Positions 25,953 to 36,642 of a stretch of DNA of 64,000 nt are shown here, one piece after another; positions within the stretch are counted from its first letter, which is position 1; the number at the start of each line of letters is the position of its first letter. Below the pieces are notes generated by a model. The model was given only the letters and a program-made list of their open reading frames with translations. It did not search any database and was not told the DNA's origin. The stretch is from Ananas comosus (taxonomy: Eukaryota; Streptophyta; Magnoliopsida; Poales; Bromeliaceae), in contig NC_033630.1 of the NCBI RefSeq assembly GCF_001540865.1, positions 28,370 through 92,369 on the forward strand, written 5' to 3'. A program made the translations under genes and the position numbers.

Positions 25953-27391
25953 TGAGCTTTTGGAAAAGTAGACCGTTTTTTACTTTTTTACAAATTCGGA
26001 CGGAATTTTCAAAAAAACTGACCAATTACTCTTATTACCTTTTCTCTCTCCTCTTCTTTCTTTTTTTTTTCTTTTTTTTTTTCTCTTGTTCTTTTTTTCT
26101 TTCTCTTCAAAGAGGCAGGCGGAGGTAGAGGCGGCTCGCCTCGCCTCTATCTGACGCACCCTCACCCTCGCTGCGCACTCCCCGCCTTCCTCGCCTCTAA
26201 CCTCGCTAAGACTGCACCGCGTCCCTCCTTTTTTTTTTGTTCTCTTCGAGTCTCCTCCATTGCCTTCCCGATTCTTTACGACAGTAAAGATGATAACGCC
26301 ACATCTTCTTCCTCTCTTTTTTTTTTCTCTCTTCGATCCCTTTCCACCATCGCCGCGACTCTTTATAATGGTAACAAAGATAGCGCCGTATCCTCTTACT
26401 CAACCTTCACCGGCGCAGGCACCAACACCAGCGTCGGAGAAGGAGGACTCGGAGCGAACGCGAGTGAGAGCAGAGCCAAAAAAATATATATAAAAAATAA
26501 AAAAAATAAAAAAATAAAGAAAAAAATATAAAAAATTATTTTTTTCTACAAAAAAAATAAAGAATCGGAGAGAAAAGAAAAGGATGATGAAGATGCAGTA
26601 TTTTTAAAAAACATTGCACTGTTTTAAAAAAAATTTCTCCTCTTCTTCCTCCTCATTTCTCTTTGTTTTTGTGTGTAGCAGGAGAAATAGTATAATTTTC
26701 GCCCAAAAAGTGCAAGTTCGTTCGAAAAGTGCAGCTTTCATTCAGAAAAGTGAAAATTTTTTAAAATAGCGCAACGTTCCTCTGAAACACTGTATCTTCA
26801 TCATCATCTTCTTTTCTCTCTGATTCTTTATTTTAGTTTATATTTTATTCTTTATTCTTTTTAATTTATTTATTTTATATTTTTTTCTTGGCTCCGCTCT
26901 TACCCGCGCTCGCTCCGAGTCCTCCTTCAACGGTGCCGGTGTCGGTGCCTGCGCCGGCGAAAGCGGAGTAAGAGGATGCGATGCTATCTTTGTTATCGTT
27001 GTGGAAGATCGCGGAGGCGGTTGAGGAGGGGTCGAAGAGTAAAAAAAAAGAACGAGAGAAAAGTAGAGGAAGAGGATACGACGTTACTCTCTTTACTGTC
27101 GTAAAGAGCCAGGGAGGCAATAGAGGAGGGTCGGAGAGAAAAAAAAAGGGATCATGGTGCGGCCTCGGTGGGGTCGGAGGCGAGAAAGGCTGATGGTGCA
27201 CGGGGAAGGTGAGTGTGCGCTACGGGCCACCTCCACCGCCTTTTTGGAAGAGAAAGAAAAAAAGAACGAGAGAAAAAAAAAGAGAGAGAAAAGAGAATAA
27301 AAGTATTTTGGTCAGTTTTCTAAAAATTCGGCTCGAATCTGTAAAATCCAAAAAGAATCCTACTTTTGCAAAAGCTCAAAACTGCTACATT
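25953..27391. mobile_element. Long foldback/TIR element with about 0.6-kb arms
   Basis: The left arm (25953 to about 26600) is matched in reverse complement by the right arm (about 26788-27391), from TTTTGAGCTTTTGSAAAAGTA at the outer ends to a GAATCNGAGAGAAAAGAA block near the loop. Each arm has two tandem modules of about 80 bp (CTCTTCGA..CCGC..CTTTA.GACAGTAAAGA) followed by a GCGCAGGCACC..GGAGGACTCGGAGCGA block. Opposing ORFs of 77 aa (26260-26493, plus) and 108 aa (26875-27201, minus) run through equivalent parts of the arms. There is no transposase. A shorter relative lies at 49694-49856. The outer limits may extend 20-40 bp further. Confidence 0.75.
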
Positions 27392-27502
27392 TTTTTTATG
27401 CAAATTGGCATATAATTAAACTAAATGGGGATTATCAGAAATTCCGATAAGAAAAATCAAGCAAGAAAGCCTTCCACGTCTGTAGAGTTCTTAAATAAAA
27501 AA

Positions 27503-28036
27503 GGGTAAACTTCAAATATCCCCCTTGTGGTTCCACACTTTCTCACTTTAGTACAGTATGGTTTAAAGTGTATCAAGTTAGCCCCTGTGGTTTCACATTT
27601 TCTCACTTTAGTACCTTGTGGTTTAAAGTGTATCAAGTTAGTACATTGTGGTTTTATTTTTCTCTTTTTATTATCCGTTTCACTAATTTTTTTTCATTAA
27701 ATAAGCGACAAAGTTAAAATTAAAGGGTACTAAAGTGGATATTCGATAAATCTAGGTAAGGTGTTTGAAGTTTTTTGTAAATAATTTAACAAAATATTAA
27801 CGGAGGAAAAAAAATAAGTGACAAAGTTTAAACTAAAGGTACTAAAGTAAATATTCGATAAATCTATATAGGGTATCCAAAATTTTTTTTATATAATTTA
27901 ACGAAATATTAACGGAGAAGCCGATGAAAAGAGAAAAATAAAACTATAGGGTACTAAATTGATACATTTTAAACCATGCACGAGATATTAAAGTGAAAAA
28001 ATACCAAACCACATGAATGATATTTAAAGTTTTTTC
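27503..28036. mobile_element. Mutator-like MITE, copy 3 (9-bp TSD)
   Basis: Starts GGGTAAACTTCAAATATCCC and ends AAAGTTTTTTC. The 9-base AATAAAAAA flanks both sides (27494-27502 and 28037-28045). It is the longest copy (534 bp), with an internal partial duplication of the CACTTTAGTACC..AAAGTGTATCAAGTTAG phrase. Confidence 0.8.
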
Positions 28037-28113
28037 AATAAAAAAAAACACTCTATTCTTATCATATTTTAACTTATCTAGGACTTTGTAAAACCATTTG
28101 TCAATCATTAAAA

Positions 28114-29101
28114 GGGCCCGTTTGGACTAGCTTCTAAAAAAGTGATTTTTTAAAAAGTGATTTTGATTTGGAGGAGTGATTTTGATTAAAAGCTATAGAA
28201 CGTTTGGCTGAGTTTACATAAAAGTGATTTTTCTGAAGTGATTTTGAAAAGCAGTTTGACAAATTTTTTTTGATGTTTGCATAAATTAATATTTTCACTA
28301 AATTTTATTTTAAAATAATTTAAAATCTAAATTTAAATTTGAATTAAAATTAAAATTTTTAAATTTCAAAATTATACAAAATTTAAAATTTGATATTTTA
28401 ATTTTAAAAATAATTTAAAAATTTAAAAATTTAAAATTTAAAATAATTATGAAATTTAAAATTTAAAAATATAAATATAAATTTAAAAATATAAATAATT
28501 ATGAAGTTTAAAATATAAAATATTAATATTTAAAAATATATTTAAATTTTAAATTTAAATTTAAAATAAAAATTAAAATTAAAATAAAAAATAATTATGA
28601 AATATAAAATATAAAATATAAAATTTTAATATTTAAAAGTTAAATTTTAAAATTTAATTTTTAAAAATTTAACATTTATAATTGAAGATTAAAATTTATA
28701 ATTTAAAATTTGACATTTTATTATTTATTTCAAATTTGAGATTTGAAATTTAAAATTAAAATTTAAAATTTAAAGTTTGAAATCTATTTTTCAAAATTTA
28801 AAATTTAAAAGTTAAAATTTAAAAATTCAAAAATGAATCTGAAAATTAAAAATTAAAATTAAAATTAAATTTAAATATTGAATTTAAAAGTAAAATAAAA
28901 ATTTGAAGTTTTAGTCCAAAATTAGAATAAGATTTCAAGAACCAGTTTTTTTCTGCTTCTGATTCTGGTGCCTTCAAAATCAGTTTTTTGATTCTAAAAA
29001 GCAGAATCAGATTTTAAAAGTAAGGTTGTCAAACGTTCTATTGAGCGGAAATTTATTTTTCAACCCAAAAGCGCTTTTTAAAAGTTAGGCCAAACACCCC
29101 C
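28114..29101. mobile_element. TIR element with AT-rich interior
   Basis: The left end GGGCCCGTTTGGACTAGCTT and the right end, complemented, GGGGGTGTTTGGCCTAACTT are inverted copies and continue into an AAAAGYG segment. Such GGG..GTTTGG ends are typical of plant TIR elements of the PIF/Harbinger or hAT type; the TSD is unclear, so I leave the superfamily open. The interior (28260-28900) is almost only A and T with AAATTTAAAATT quasi-repeats. Confidence 0.6.
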
Positions 29102-29153
29102 AAATTCAAGTCCAAGAGGAGTACTTATCATGCGCTATACCAATGCGAGACCA

Positions 29154-29476
29154 TAGTTAGTTAATTCGGATTCGGCAAAAATTCGGTACGGATATAATAC
29201 GCATAAAGTTTATTTTCCAACTTTTAAATTCGTTGAAAAATTCGGCTTAAAAAACGGATTCAGTATAAAATATAAAATATAAGATAATTTATATTTAAAA
29301 ATAAAAATTATAAGTTTTTTATTTATATTTTTTTTAATAATTCGCGAATAATTCGGCTGGCCCAAAAATTTGCGAATAATTTTTTTTTTTTGAAAAAAAT
29401 TTGTAAACGGACTGTTTAATTTGAATTTTTAATAATTTGTGAATAATTTGGAAGTAATTTGCGAATTAACTAACTA
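29154..29476. mobile_element. Short TIR element (MITE) upstream of SPX gene
   Basis: The 15-base end TAGTTAGTTAATTCG at 29154-29168 is present in exact reverse complement at 29462-29476. The interior repeats ATTCGG and GCGAATAATT-like words. No ORF. It ends about 250 bp before the paired P1BS sites of the SPX promoter. Confidence 0.7.
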
Positions 29477-29728
29477 GGTGTGAGACTCGGCAATATGCAT
29501 ACGTATACACTTAAAAGAAAAAAAGAAAAAAAGAGCCGAGCCGAAGCGGGAGCCGGAGCGGAGCCGAAGGGTACACGTGAGTGGCGTGGCAGTTCTCCTC
29601 CCTCCGCTCTGATCTGCTCTCCTCCGGGCCTTTCCCTGTCACAAATCACAATCGTTAAAACCAGTCCCCACCCGAAGAAAGGAATAAAACCCCAAATATC
29701 CTCTCGCCCCGCTTCCCTTGCGCTCCTC

Positions 29729-29758
29729 GAATATTCCCTTCGTTGTCCTCGCATATCC
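29729..29758 (+). promoter_or_regulatory. Paired P1BS sites (PHR binding) upstream of SPX gene
   Basis: GAATATTC (29729-29736) and GCATATCC (29751-29758) both fit the P1BS consensus GNATATNC and lie 22 bp apart, start to start, about 435-465 bp upstream of the SPX ATG. PHR-type MYB factors bind P1BS and drive SPX genes under phosphate starvation (family knowledge). The promoter assignment is inferred from position. Confidence 0.7.
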
Positions 29759-29823
29759 TTCCGCCCCTTCCCTTCCCCTCCCTTCTTATATCATCGGCCC
29801 CCCATCCCCCACCTCTCTCCTCN

Positions 29824-29831
29824 ATTATTAC

Positions 29832-29862
<31 letters not shown>
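29824..29862. repeat. (ATT)n microsatellite next to an N
   Basis: A run of ATT units directly right of the single N at 29823, in the leader/promoter region of the SPX gene. Its length here may be unreliable. Confidence 0.7.
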
Positions 29863-29863
<1 letters not shown>

Positions 29864-30192
29864 TTGTCAGTTGGAAGGATATTATTTTCAACTGTTCATC
29901 CAACTTCTTATAGATTATATCCTCCTCCTTTCCCTTTATTGTATTACTTATTATTATTATTTTTGTTTCCCTTTGATAATATTATTATTGCTATTTATTA
30001 TTTTAACCTTCTCCTTCCTTCCTTCCCCTTTCAACCCTCCTTCTGAGCTCTCTCCCTCTCTTCCTTCCGGAATTGAATCCTGTTTGCTGCTTTGAGAATT
30101 GAGATCGAGGTGGTGAGATAGATAGAGAGATATAGTAATATTAAGGGAAGTGATCGATTGTTGGGGGGGGAGGGGGGCGAGGGGGAGCAGGG

Positions 30193-33100
30193 ATGAAGTT
30201 CGGGAAGAGCCTGAGCAACCAGATCGAGGAGACGCTGCCGGAGTGGAGGGACAAGTTCCTGTCGTACAAGGAGCTGAAAAAGCGGCTGAAGCTCATCGGC
30301 GCCGAGAGGCCGCCCAAACGGGCTAGGGCCGTGGCCGACGAGGACGGCGTGGAGGCGTCGCCCGTCGCCATGACCCGCGAGGAGGAGGAATTCATCACCC
30401 TGCTCGAGGCCGAGCTCGACAAGTTCAACACCTTCTTCGTCGAGAAGGAGGAGGAGTACATCATCCGCCAGAAGGTATTTCTCATTCCTCTAGCTCCTCT
30501 TCCTCTTTGTTCTTTCTGTATCTTTTATTCTCGTTCCGCCCGACCTCGACCCCCTTCGTAGTTTACTTCTTACATAAATGTGGTATGAACTCTCAAGTTT
30601 TCTCTCCACCGTCTCTCTTCTTTTCCTCCTCCTATTCAACGGAGGATCGAGATGCACGAAGATACAAGTAAGAAATTGGTCCTCAATTTTATGGCGCGGG
30701 GAAAGGAGGAAAGATCTCCCGTGTCCGAACAATCGTACTGTCGTCGATCCTCAGATTGGTTTGCATGTTTCTCATTTCGCCAGAACAATCGATCAATGTG
30801 CTGCTGCTTTATTTGCATAACTTGATGAATTGTATTGCGTTGTTCTGATTGGTACCGTTTGCTGTGGATCGGTTTCAATTGTTTTGTTCTTGCGATCACT
30901 ATATATCTATATATATATCTATGTGCGTGGCTTGTCGGTCTTGCTCCCATGCACGCGATGCGGGCATCTAACCAGATCTTACACATCCCCCTTGTCGTTG
31001 AGCAGGAGCTGCGGGACAGAGTGGAGAGAGCCGTCGGAAGAGATTTCAAAGATGAACTGACGAGGGTGAGGAAGGAGATCGTGGATTTCCATGGGGAGAT
31101 GGTCCTCCTTGAGAACTACAGCGCCTTCAATTACACCGGTACGTAACGTACTCTAATTTTTTCCTAGTTCCCCCCTGTCAAGTCGCCTAACCCTCTCCTC
31201 CGCACCTCCCCCACTCTCAAGTCTAGATATGACTGCTGAGGCCTCCTTAGGATTACAGAACAACAGAGTAGCCCCAACTTAAATGCTTCTTACTTAACTC
31301 TGCATCCCACTAATCATATGCTTGTCTTGTCAAACTGATTTTCCTCCCAATATCTATATATCTTTTATTCCACTCTTGATTTTACTGTGACATGCTCTTT
31401 CCATTATTGTCTTTCTCTAGTCAACATAGATTCTTAGAGCAGTTTAGCTTTGTAAAGAAATTTTAGCTGCATCTACTATGCACAATTATTGCATCTCAAG
31501 TATTTTACTTTGACAAGCTTTTTTTCCGCGAAAAGAGAGGGAAAAATAAAAATAAAAGCATATACGACGAGTATTTTTTCTTCGTTCTGGAGATTCACTT
31601 ATCATCCCAGTGTGGAATGGGTTGTGGAATGGGTCGTCCTATAAAGGTGAAGGAAAATGGTGAGGCAATTTTTGGTTTCTAAAAGTGCACTCCGCGCTTA
31701 TAGCACTACTCTTTGGTTTACAGAATTCATTCTCCGCGCGTCACTACTTGTTTGACTGTTAGGTCTTAATCTCAGTGCTATAAAAAAAATGCCATTCTGG
31801 AATGTTTTATCAAATAATATTTTTTAACAAGACGGTCGGAATAAAAAAATGTCGTATGTCACGATAATTTCTTTATTGCCTGATTGTAAGTGTTTGTACT
31901 GCAACGGTTTCTATGCTAACATGCTTATTATTATTGTTATTATTGTTATTATTTATTTACCTATATTAAATAGTTTTATTTATGTAGTAAAATAATTTAA
32001 AAATTCTTTGAGTTTTGGATACAGTATGTTTGACTCTGCTCGGACACGACAAGAACGACTAAACATAGTTAACTGACTCGTCAGACACATGGATAACCCG
32101 GTCTAACTAAGCACGCCGGTTAAGATACAAATGGTAGGTTGACGAATCAAACACTAATGGGAGTACTTAAACTTGTTACGACTTATTTTAGTAGTAAAAT
32201 TCAGTTGGCCACCTCCTCTTTTTTCATTGTTTGATGAATCCCGTAGGCTGCTCAATTCATGCCTCATCCATGCACTTGGCGAAAGGCAATAGATGTAGGG
32301 AGGCCACAGAGGTATTAATATGAGCAGCATTCGGAAGGCATTGATTTTTGGACTTATTATTCCACATCCTCATTTCTCACCATGGTGGCGGCTTGGCACC
32401 ACCTCTTCAGCTCCTTTATGAGGGTCTCCCCATCTCTTACCGCTTCAATATTCACGGCTTGATATTGAAATTGACATTGACATAATTTAATCCTTGAATT
32501 TTTTTTTTCTTTTTATTTTTCTTTATTTATTTGCTCATTCATATTTTCTTAGTAGAATGAGTGGTAATAAAGTCCATCATTGTTTCCTATGTGTTTATTG
32601 AAAATACAGTTTTATTTTTTCTTAATTTATACTGTACACTGTGTAGCATTTATCTCACTTTAATGGTTTTTTGAATTTTGGTTGCAATATGTGTGCCGTT
32701 GTTGCTAATGATATACATTAGATGTTTTTACGAGTAACATAAGAAATGCCATCAATTGCTTAGATTGGATGTGTTTGTTGTTAGGAAAAGCGTTAGTGCT
32801 ATACCACACTGTTAAAGATATTTTGTATAAAATAATTGTATTATGATATCACATCTGTATCGTGTTCAACATCTTTTACATTTTGGTAACTCAGGCACAT
32901 GAATAGGTAAACATTAGTGATGGTTAGGTACGTCATAATGGTTTGATGTTTCAATTTCTACTTCGAGTATCCATATTTATAATAATTTCTCTAAATTGCT
33001 TTGTAATTTTCTCGAAAGAAGAACTGTTTTGTCATTTGTTGTAGATAGAACATATAGAGTGGGCAGAGATGTATAAGTACAACTTTCTAATAAGATAGGT

Positions 33101-34517
33101 GAGAACGGATATTATATGATTTTTTTTTTTCTAGTTGTTGATGCTACAGCATGTTCTGAGAGATGCTTCCATGCTGTTATGCTTTGTTAAAAATGTATTT
33201 TAACAATATGTATCTTTTTTTTTTTCACTTAGAGATAATTGGTTTAGGAAGTGCAACCAATGTTGGAAATGATTTGATTGTTGCTCTAGCAAGTACTTGA
33301 ACATAGCTAATCAGTTCATGAGCACATGATAGTTATATCTGATGAAGTTGGTTGAGATCCAAAATTATAGGTTGGTGTATCACATTTTCGTTAGAGTACT
33401 TTAGACTTTAAGATGGCTTGATCAAAATAGTGAAGTCCAGTTGAATGGCTCTATAATGACATAATATATGATTCAGCTCAATAATCACATTATATGGTTT
33501 ACTCAGAATGATGAATAGAAGTAAAGGTTGCAGCATTTTATCACTAGATATAGATGTTGGCATATTTTTGCCTAAAGATAATCAGCAGTGCCAACGGATT
33601 ATATTTATACTTGAATACCTAGAACTGCAAGAAGTTTAGAAGGAAAATCTATTATGCTATCCTGTGTCAGCCCGTTCCAGATATGTATCGAGTGTTGACT
33701 GCTTATCAACTGTATCTTCTTTTTCTTTTTCAATGAGCATGATTTTTCTCACTCTTCATTACATGAAACCTGCCCTTTTTTCTCGCTGTGAATCGTGTAG
33801 AAACTCATCATTATGTCAAAGTGTTTATTGCTCTTATCCAAACCCGAGAAAGCTGTGCATGAATTAGTACATCTACTTTTAGTCAAAACATAAGATGATT
33901 TACTATTATGTTCTTGCTGTATTGGGATTCATACTTCGTTGCTCCTTGTTTCTCTCTTCACTGTAAATATTTTTTTTTCCTCACCGCAAAATAGATTTGT
34001 TTCTCTTTTTTCTTGGACCTCATTCTGTAATCATGAAGAAATTTATGTTGTTATTCATGGTATTTTAACAGGGCTGGTGAAAATACTAAAAAAATATGAC
34101 AAAAGAACAGGAGCTCTAATTCGGCTGCCCTTCATTCAGAAAGTGCTGCAGCAACCCTTCTTCACCACCGATCTGCTGTACAAGCTAGTAAAGGAGTGTG
34201 AGGCCATGCTGGACTGTCTCTTCTCGACAAATGAACCATCCGTATCGGGTGAGGAGAATGGTGAAGAAGCAGTTGATGGACAGCATAAATGCTCAAAACC
34301 AGGGTCAGCCTTGGTAAAAGGTGGGGTCCCAGAGCTAGAGGAGATCGAGTACATGGAAAGCTTGTACATGAAGAGCACGATCGCAGCATTGCGGGCTTTG
34401 AAAGAGATCAGGAGTGGCAGTTCCACGGTCAGTGTGTTCTCTCTGCCTCCTTTGCAGACCAGTGGAGTCGACGAACGGTGGAGTAACGTTCCTGTTGTAG
34501 AACAAGTGGCCAAGTGA
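30193..34517 (+). CDS. SPX-domain phosphate sensor (SPX1/SPX2-like)
   Basis: Three exons, 30193-30474, 31006-31138 and 34072-34517, join in frame to 286 aa, matching stand-alone plant SPX proteins (about 250-300 aa). It begins [18 protein letters not shown] and has the SPX lysine cluster KKRLKLI near residue 30 and LKKYDKRTG after the second junction, the residues that bind inositol pyrophosphates in the family. Such proteins sequester PHR transcription factors when phosphate is sufficient (known for rice and Arabidopsis SPX1/2). There is no EXS, MFS or RING domain, so it is not a PHO1, SPX-MFS or NLA protein. The C-terminal tail after about residue 190 is variable and acidic. Intron 2 is unusually long (2.9 kb) and holds no other gene. 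Paired P1BS sites upstream support phosphate regulation. Confidence 0.95.
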
Positions 34518-35758
34518 TGTCAGCAGATGTATTCATGGCTTCATACTGCTTTACTTCTTCGTTGTTCCTACGTGGATGTGCTTGGAGATGGATTAGGATC
34601 TCCATCTCTTGCCTCCTTTTTTATGTACAACTTATAATCTCACGTGTATTAATTAATTAGGTCCTAAATCTCTCTGATAGATGTATAATGCCAAATTCTG
34701 AATCCAAGTGGCTGAACTAGAGAATTCCTGCTTGTTTTTTGATTCTGTAGTCTCTTGTGGGCTAGTTATCTTGTCACTCTGAACGTATTGTGATTTCATA
34801 CACGTAATATGTAAGGTTTCTGCTAAACATTTTTGCTGCGCAGATAAGACTCATAATATACATGATTTCTGACTCCATCGCTTGGTTGTTTGTCTCCACT
34901 ACTGCTGCTTGTGTAGTTCGTTTTACTGTTAGAGTTTGAATAGTATGATTCAGTCTACTATTGTTTTGTCAACTAAGGTTGCGTTTGTTTGACAAATTGT
35001 GGAGAAAGAAAGCTGTTTTGGTTTAAGCTAAACCACCTTGGGACAAGTTAGAAATTTTCGAGCGTTCCCCGAAAAATTGGTAAAAATTGGTACGTATCTA
35101 GCGGAAAAAAGAAAACATTCTGAAGTGCCTTGTCGAATGACCGACAACCGCCGGGCTAACTCATTCCACGGTATTCATTTTCCATGTGGAAAAGACGTTT
35201 ATGATTCCACATCATCAATGGCCTTTTAAAGGTCCAAGATCAAATTTTTGTGCAGATACATCGAGTAGGTGTTATAACACAGCCAATAAATATTATTCTC
35301 ATATCATCATAGAATCAATCAAATAGCATACTTCTTCAACCATTGTTTCTAGAATTAATTGAACACGTCCTACGATGCCACTTGATCGAACTGGGACGAG
35401 CTGGTAGTGGGCGGGAATGACCTGACCCAGACTTGAAACTTGAAAGGACCCGCGTATTTGTTTGACACAGGCCGGGTCAAGCCTGCTGTCACCAAGCGGG
35501 CCGTGTAATAATAGTAGTAAGAAGGCCTGGAACGCTGAGGGCTCCTGAGTTCCGCTTAGCCTACCGCATGGGCCGTCGCAAGGAATAGTATAGGCTAATC
35601 CTCTGCTTCAAAACCGAAAACCCTTTCGTCCGCTCCGCCGACGACCTCCCTCCCATCTCCATCGCTCCCATCTCTCTCCCGCTGCACCCTTTGCGTCTGC
35701 GCAACCGCATACTCTTTACACGCTTAGAAGAAGCTCCGTCATCGCCGCTCCGCCCGCC
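34518..35758. other. SPX 3' flank and RPC6 promoter region
   Basis: The left part should be the SPX 3'UTR. The right end (35480-35758) becomes GC-rich and pyrimidine-rich, as expected for a monocot housekeeping leader. No independent gene is supported; a 63-aa ORF at 35038 has no family features. Confidence 0.5.
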
Positions 35759-36642
35759 ATGAGGCCCCCTGCAGGTAACTACCGTCTCTTTTTATTTTAT
35801 TTTATTTTATTTTACTCTCTTTCTTCCCCCCCCCTAAACCCTAGACCTGTAACTCCCTTTCCCACTTATTGTTGTAGTTGTTGTTGTTTTTGGTGGTGGT
35901 GGTGCTTTGTATAGCAGAGGGAGCGAAGGCGATGGTGCCTCAGAAGCGGCCGCGACCCGGGTCCAAGTCGAGCGCCGCCCTAGTACCGGATGAGGGACTC
36001 AGCGATGCGGAGCGCATGATCTTAGAGGCGATCCGCAGCAAGGAGAACATGGGGATATGGACTTTTGACCTTAAGAAGCTGACGAATCTACCCCGCGGTG
36101 TGTTCGACAAGGCCCTTAGGTTGCTCCAACAAAAAGGTTTGATCAAGTGCGTCGTCAGCATCCACAACAAAAGCAGGAAGATGTAGGTGGCTAGAGAGTT
36201 CGAACCCGCCAAGGAGATATCGGGGGGCACCTGGTATTCCCACGGAAGCCTCAACCAGGAATTCATCGGCGACGTCAGGTCCAGGTGCTTGGCGCAGGTC
36301 ACCAGGCTCCGGATCGCCACCGTCGAGGACGTCTGGAAGGGAATCCAAATGTCCCGCGACAGCAAGGCCGACTTCACCTTGCAGCAGATCAAGGAGATTG
36401 TTCAGGCCATGGTTTTGGATAAGGAGCTAGAGGAAGTGAAGAGCACCGGCGACGGCGATTTCTCTGTGGTGCCGGCGGGAAGGCCGTGCTACAGGAGGTT
36501 CGAAAGAAGAGCACCTATTGTTGGCGCTCTGTCCGCCATCCCTTGTGGGGTGTGCCCTAGGATAAGTGAGTGCACACCCGATGACGTTATCTCCCCCAGC
36601 ACTTGCATCTATTTCACTAAATGGCTCGAATTGGATTTTTAG
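35759..36642 (+). pseudogene. RPC6: RNA polymerase III subunit RPC6 (Rpc34/C34) with in-frame TAG
   Basis: A short exon 35759-35774 (MRPPA, GTAAC donor) joins an exon starting at 35915 or 35918 and ending at the stop at 36640-36642, about 247 codons. The protein reads as RPC6: winged-helix region (DLKKLTNLPRGVFDKAL, LLQQKGLIKCV), then EFEPAKEISGGTWY, and a conserved C-terminus IPCGVCPRISECTP..YFTKWLELDF. RPC6 is part of the RPC3/6/7 subcomplex needed for Pol III initiation. One TAG at 36184-36186 interrupts the frame just before VAREFEPAKE, and the same frame continues directly after it. By alignment from memory to the animal family motif KVYM, the TAG replaces a conserved Tyr, so a single base change explains it. 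Options are a recent pseudogene, a null allele or a base-call error. All other parts look intact. Confidence 0.85.

Noticed and set aside
26260..27201. The opposing 77-aa and 108-aa ORFs as real proteins
   Set aside because: They are mirror copies in the arms of a foldback element and lack any known domain, so they are described as element content, not genes.
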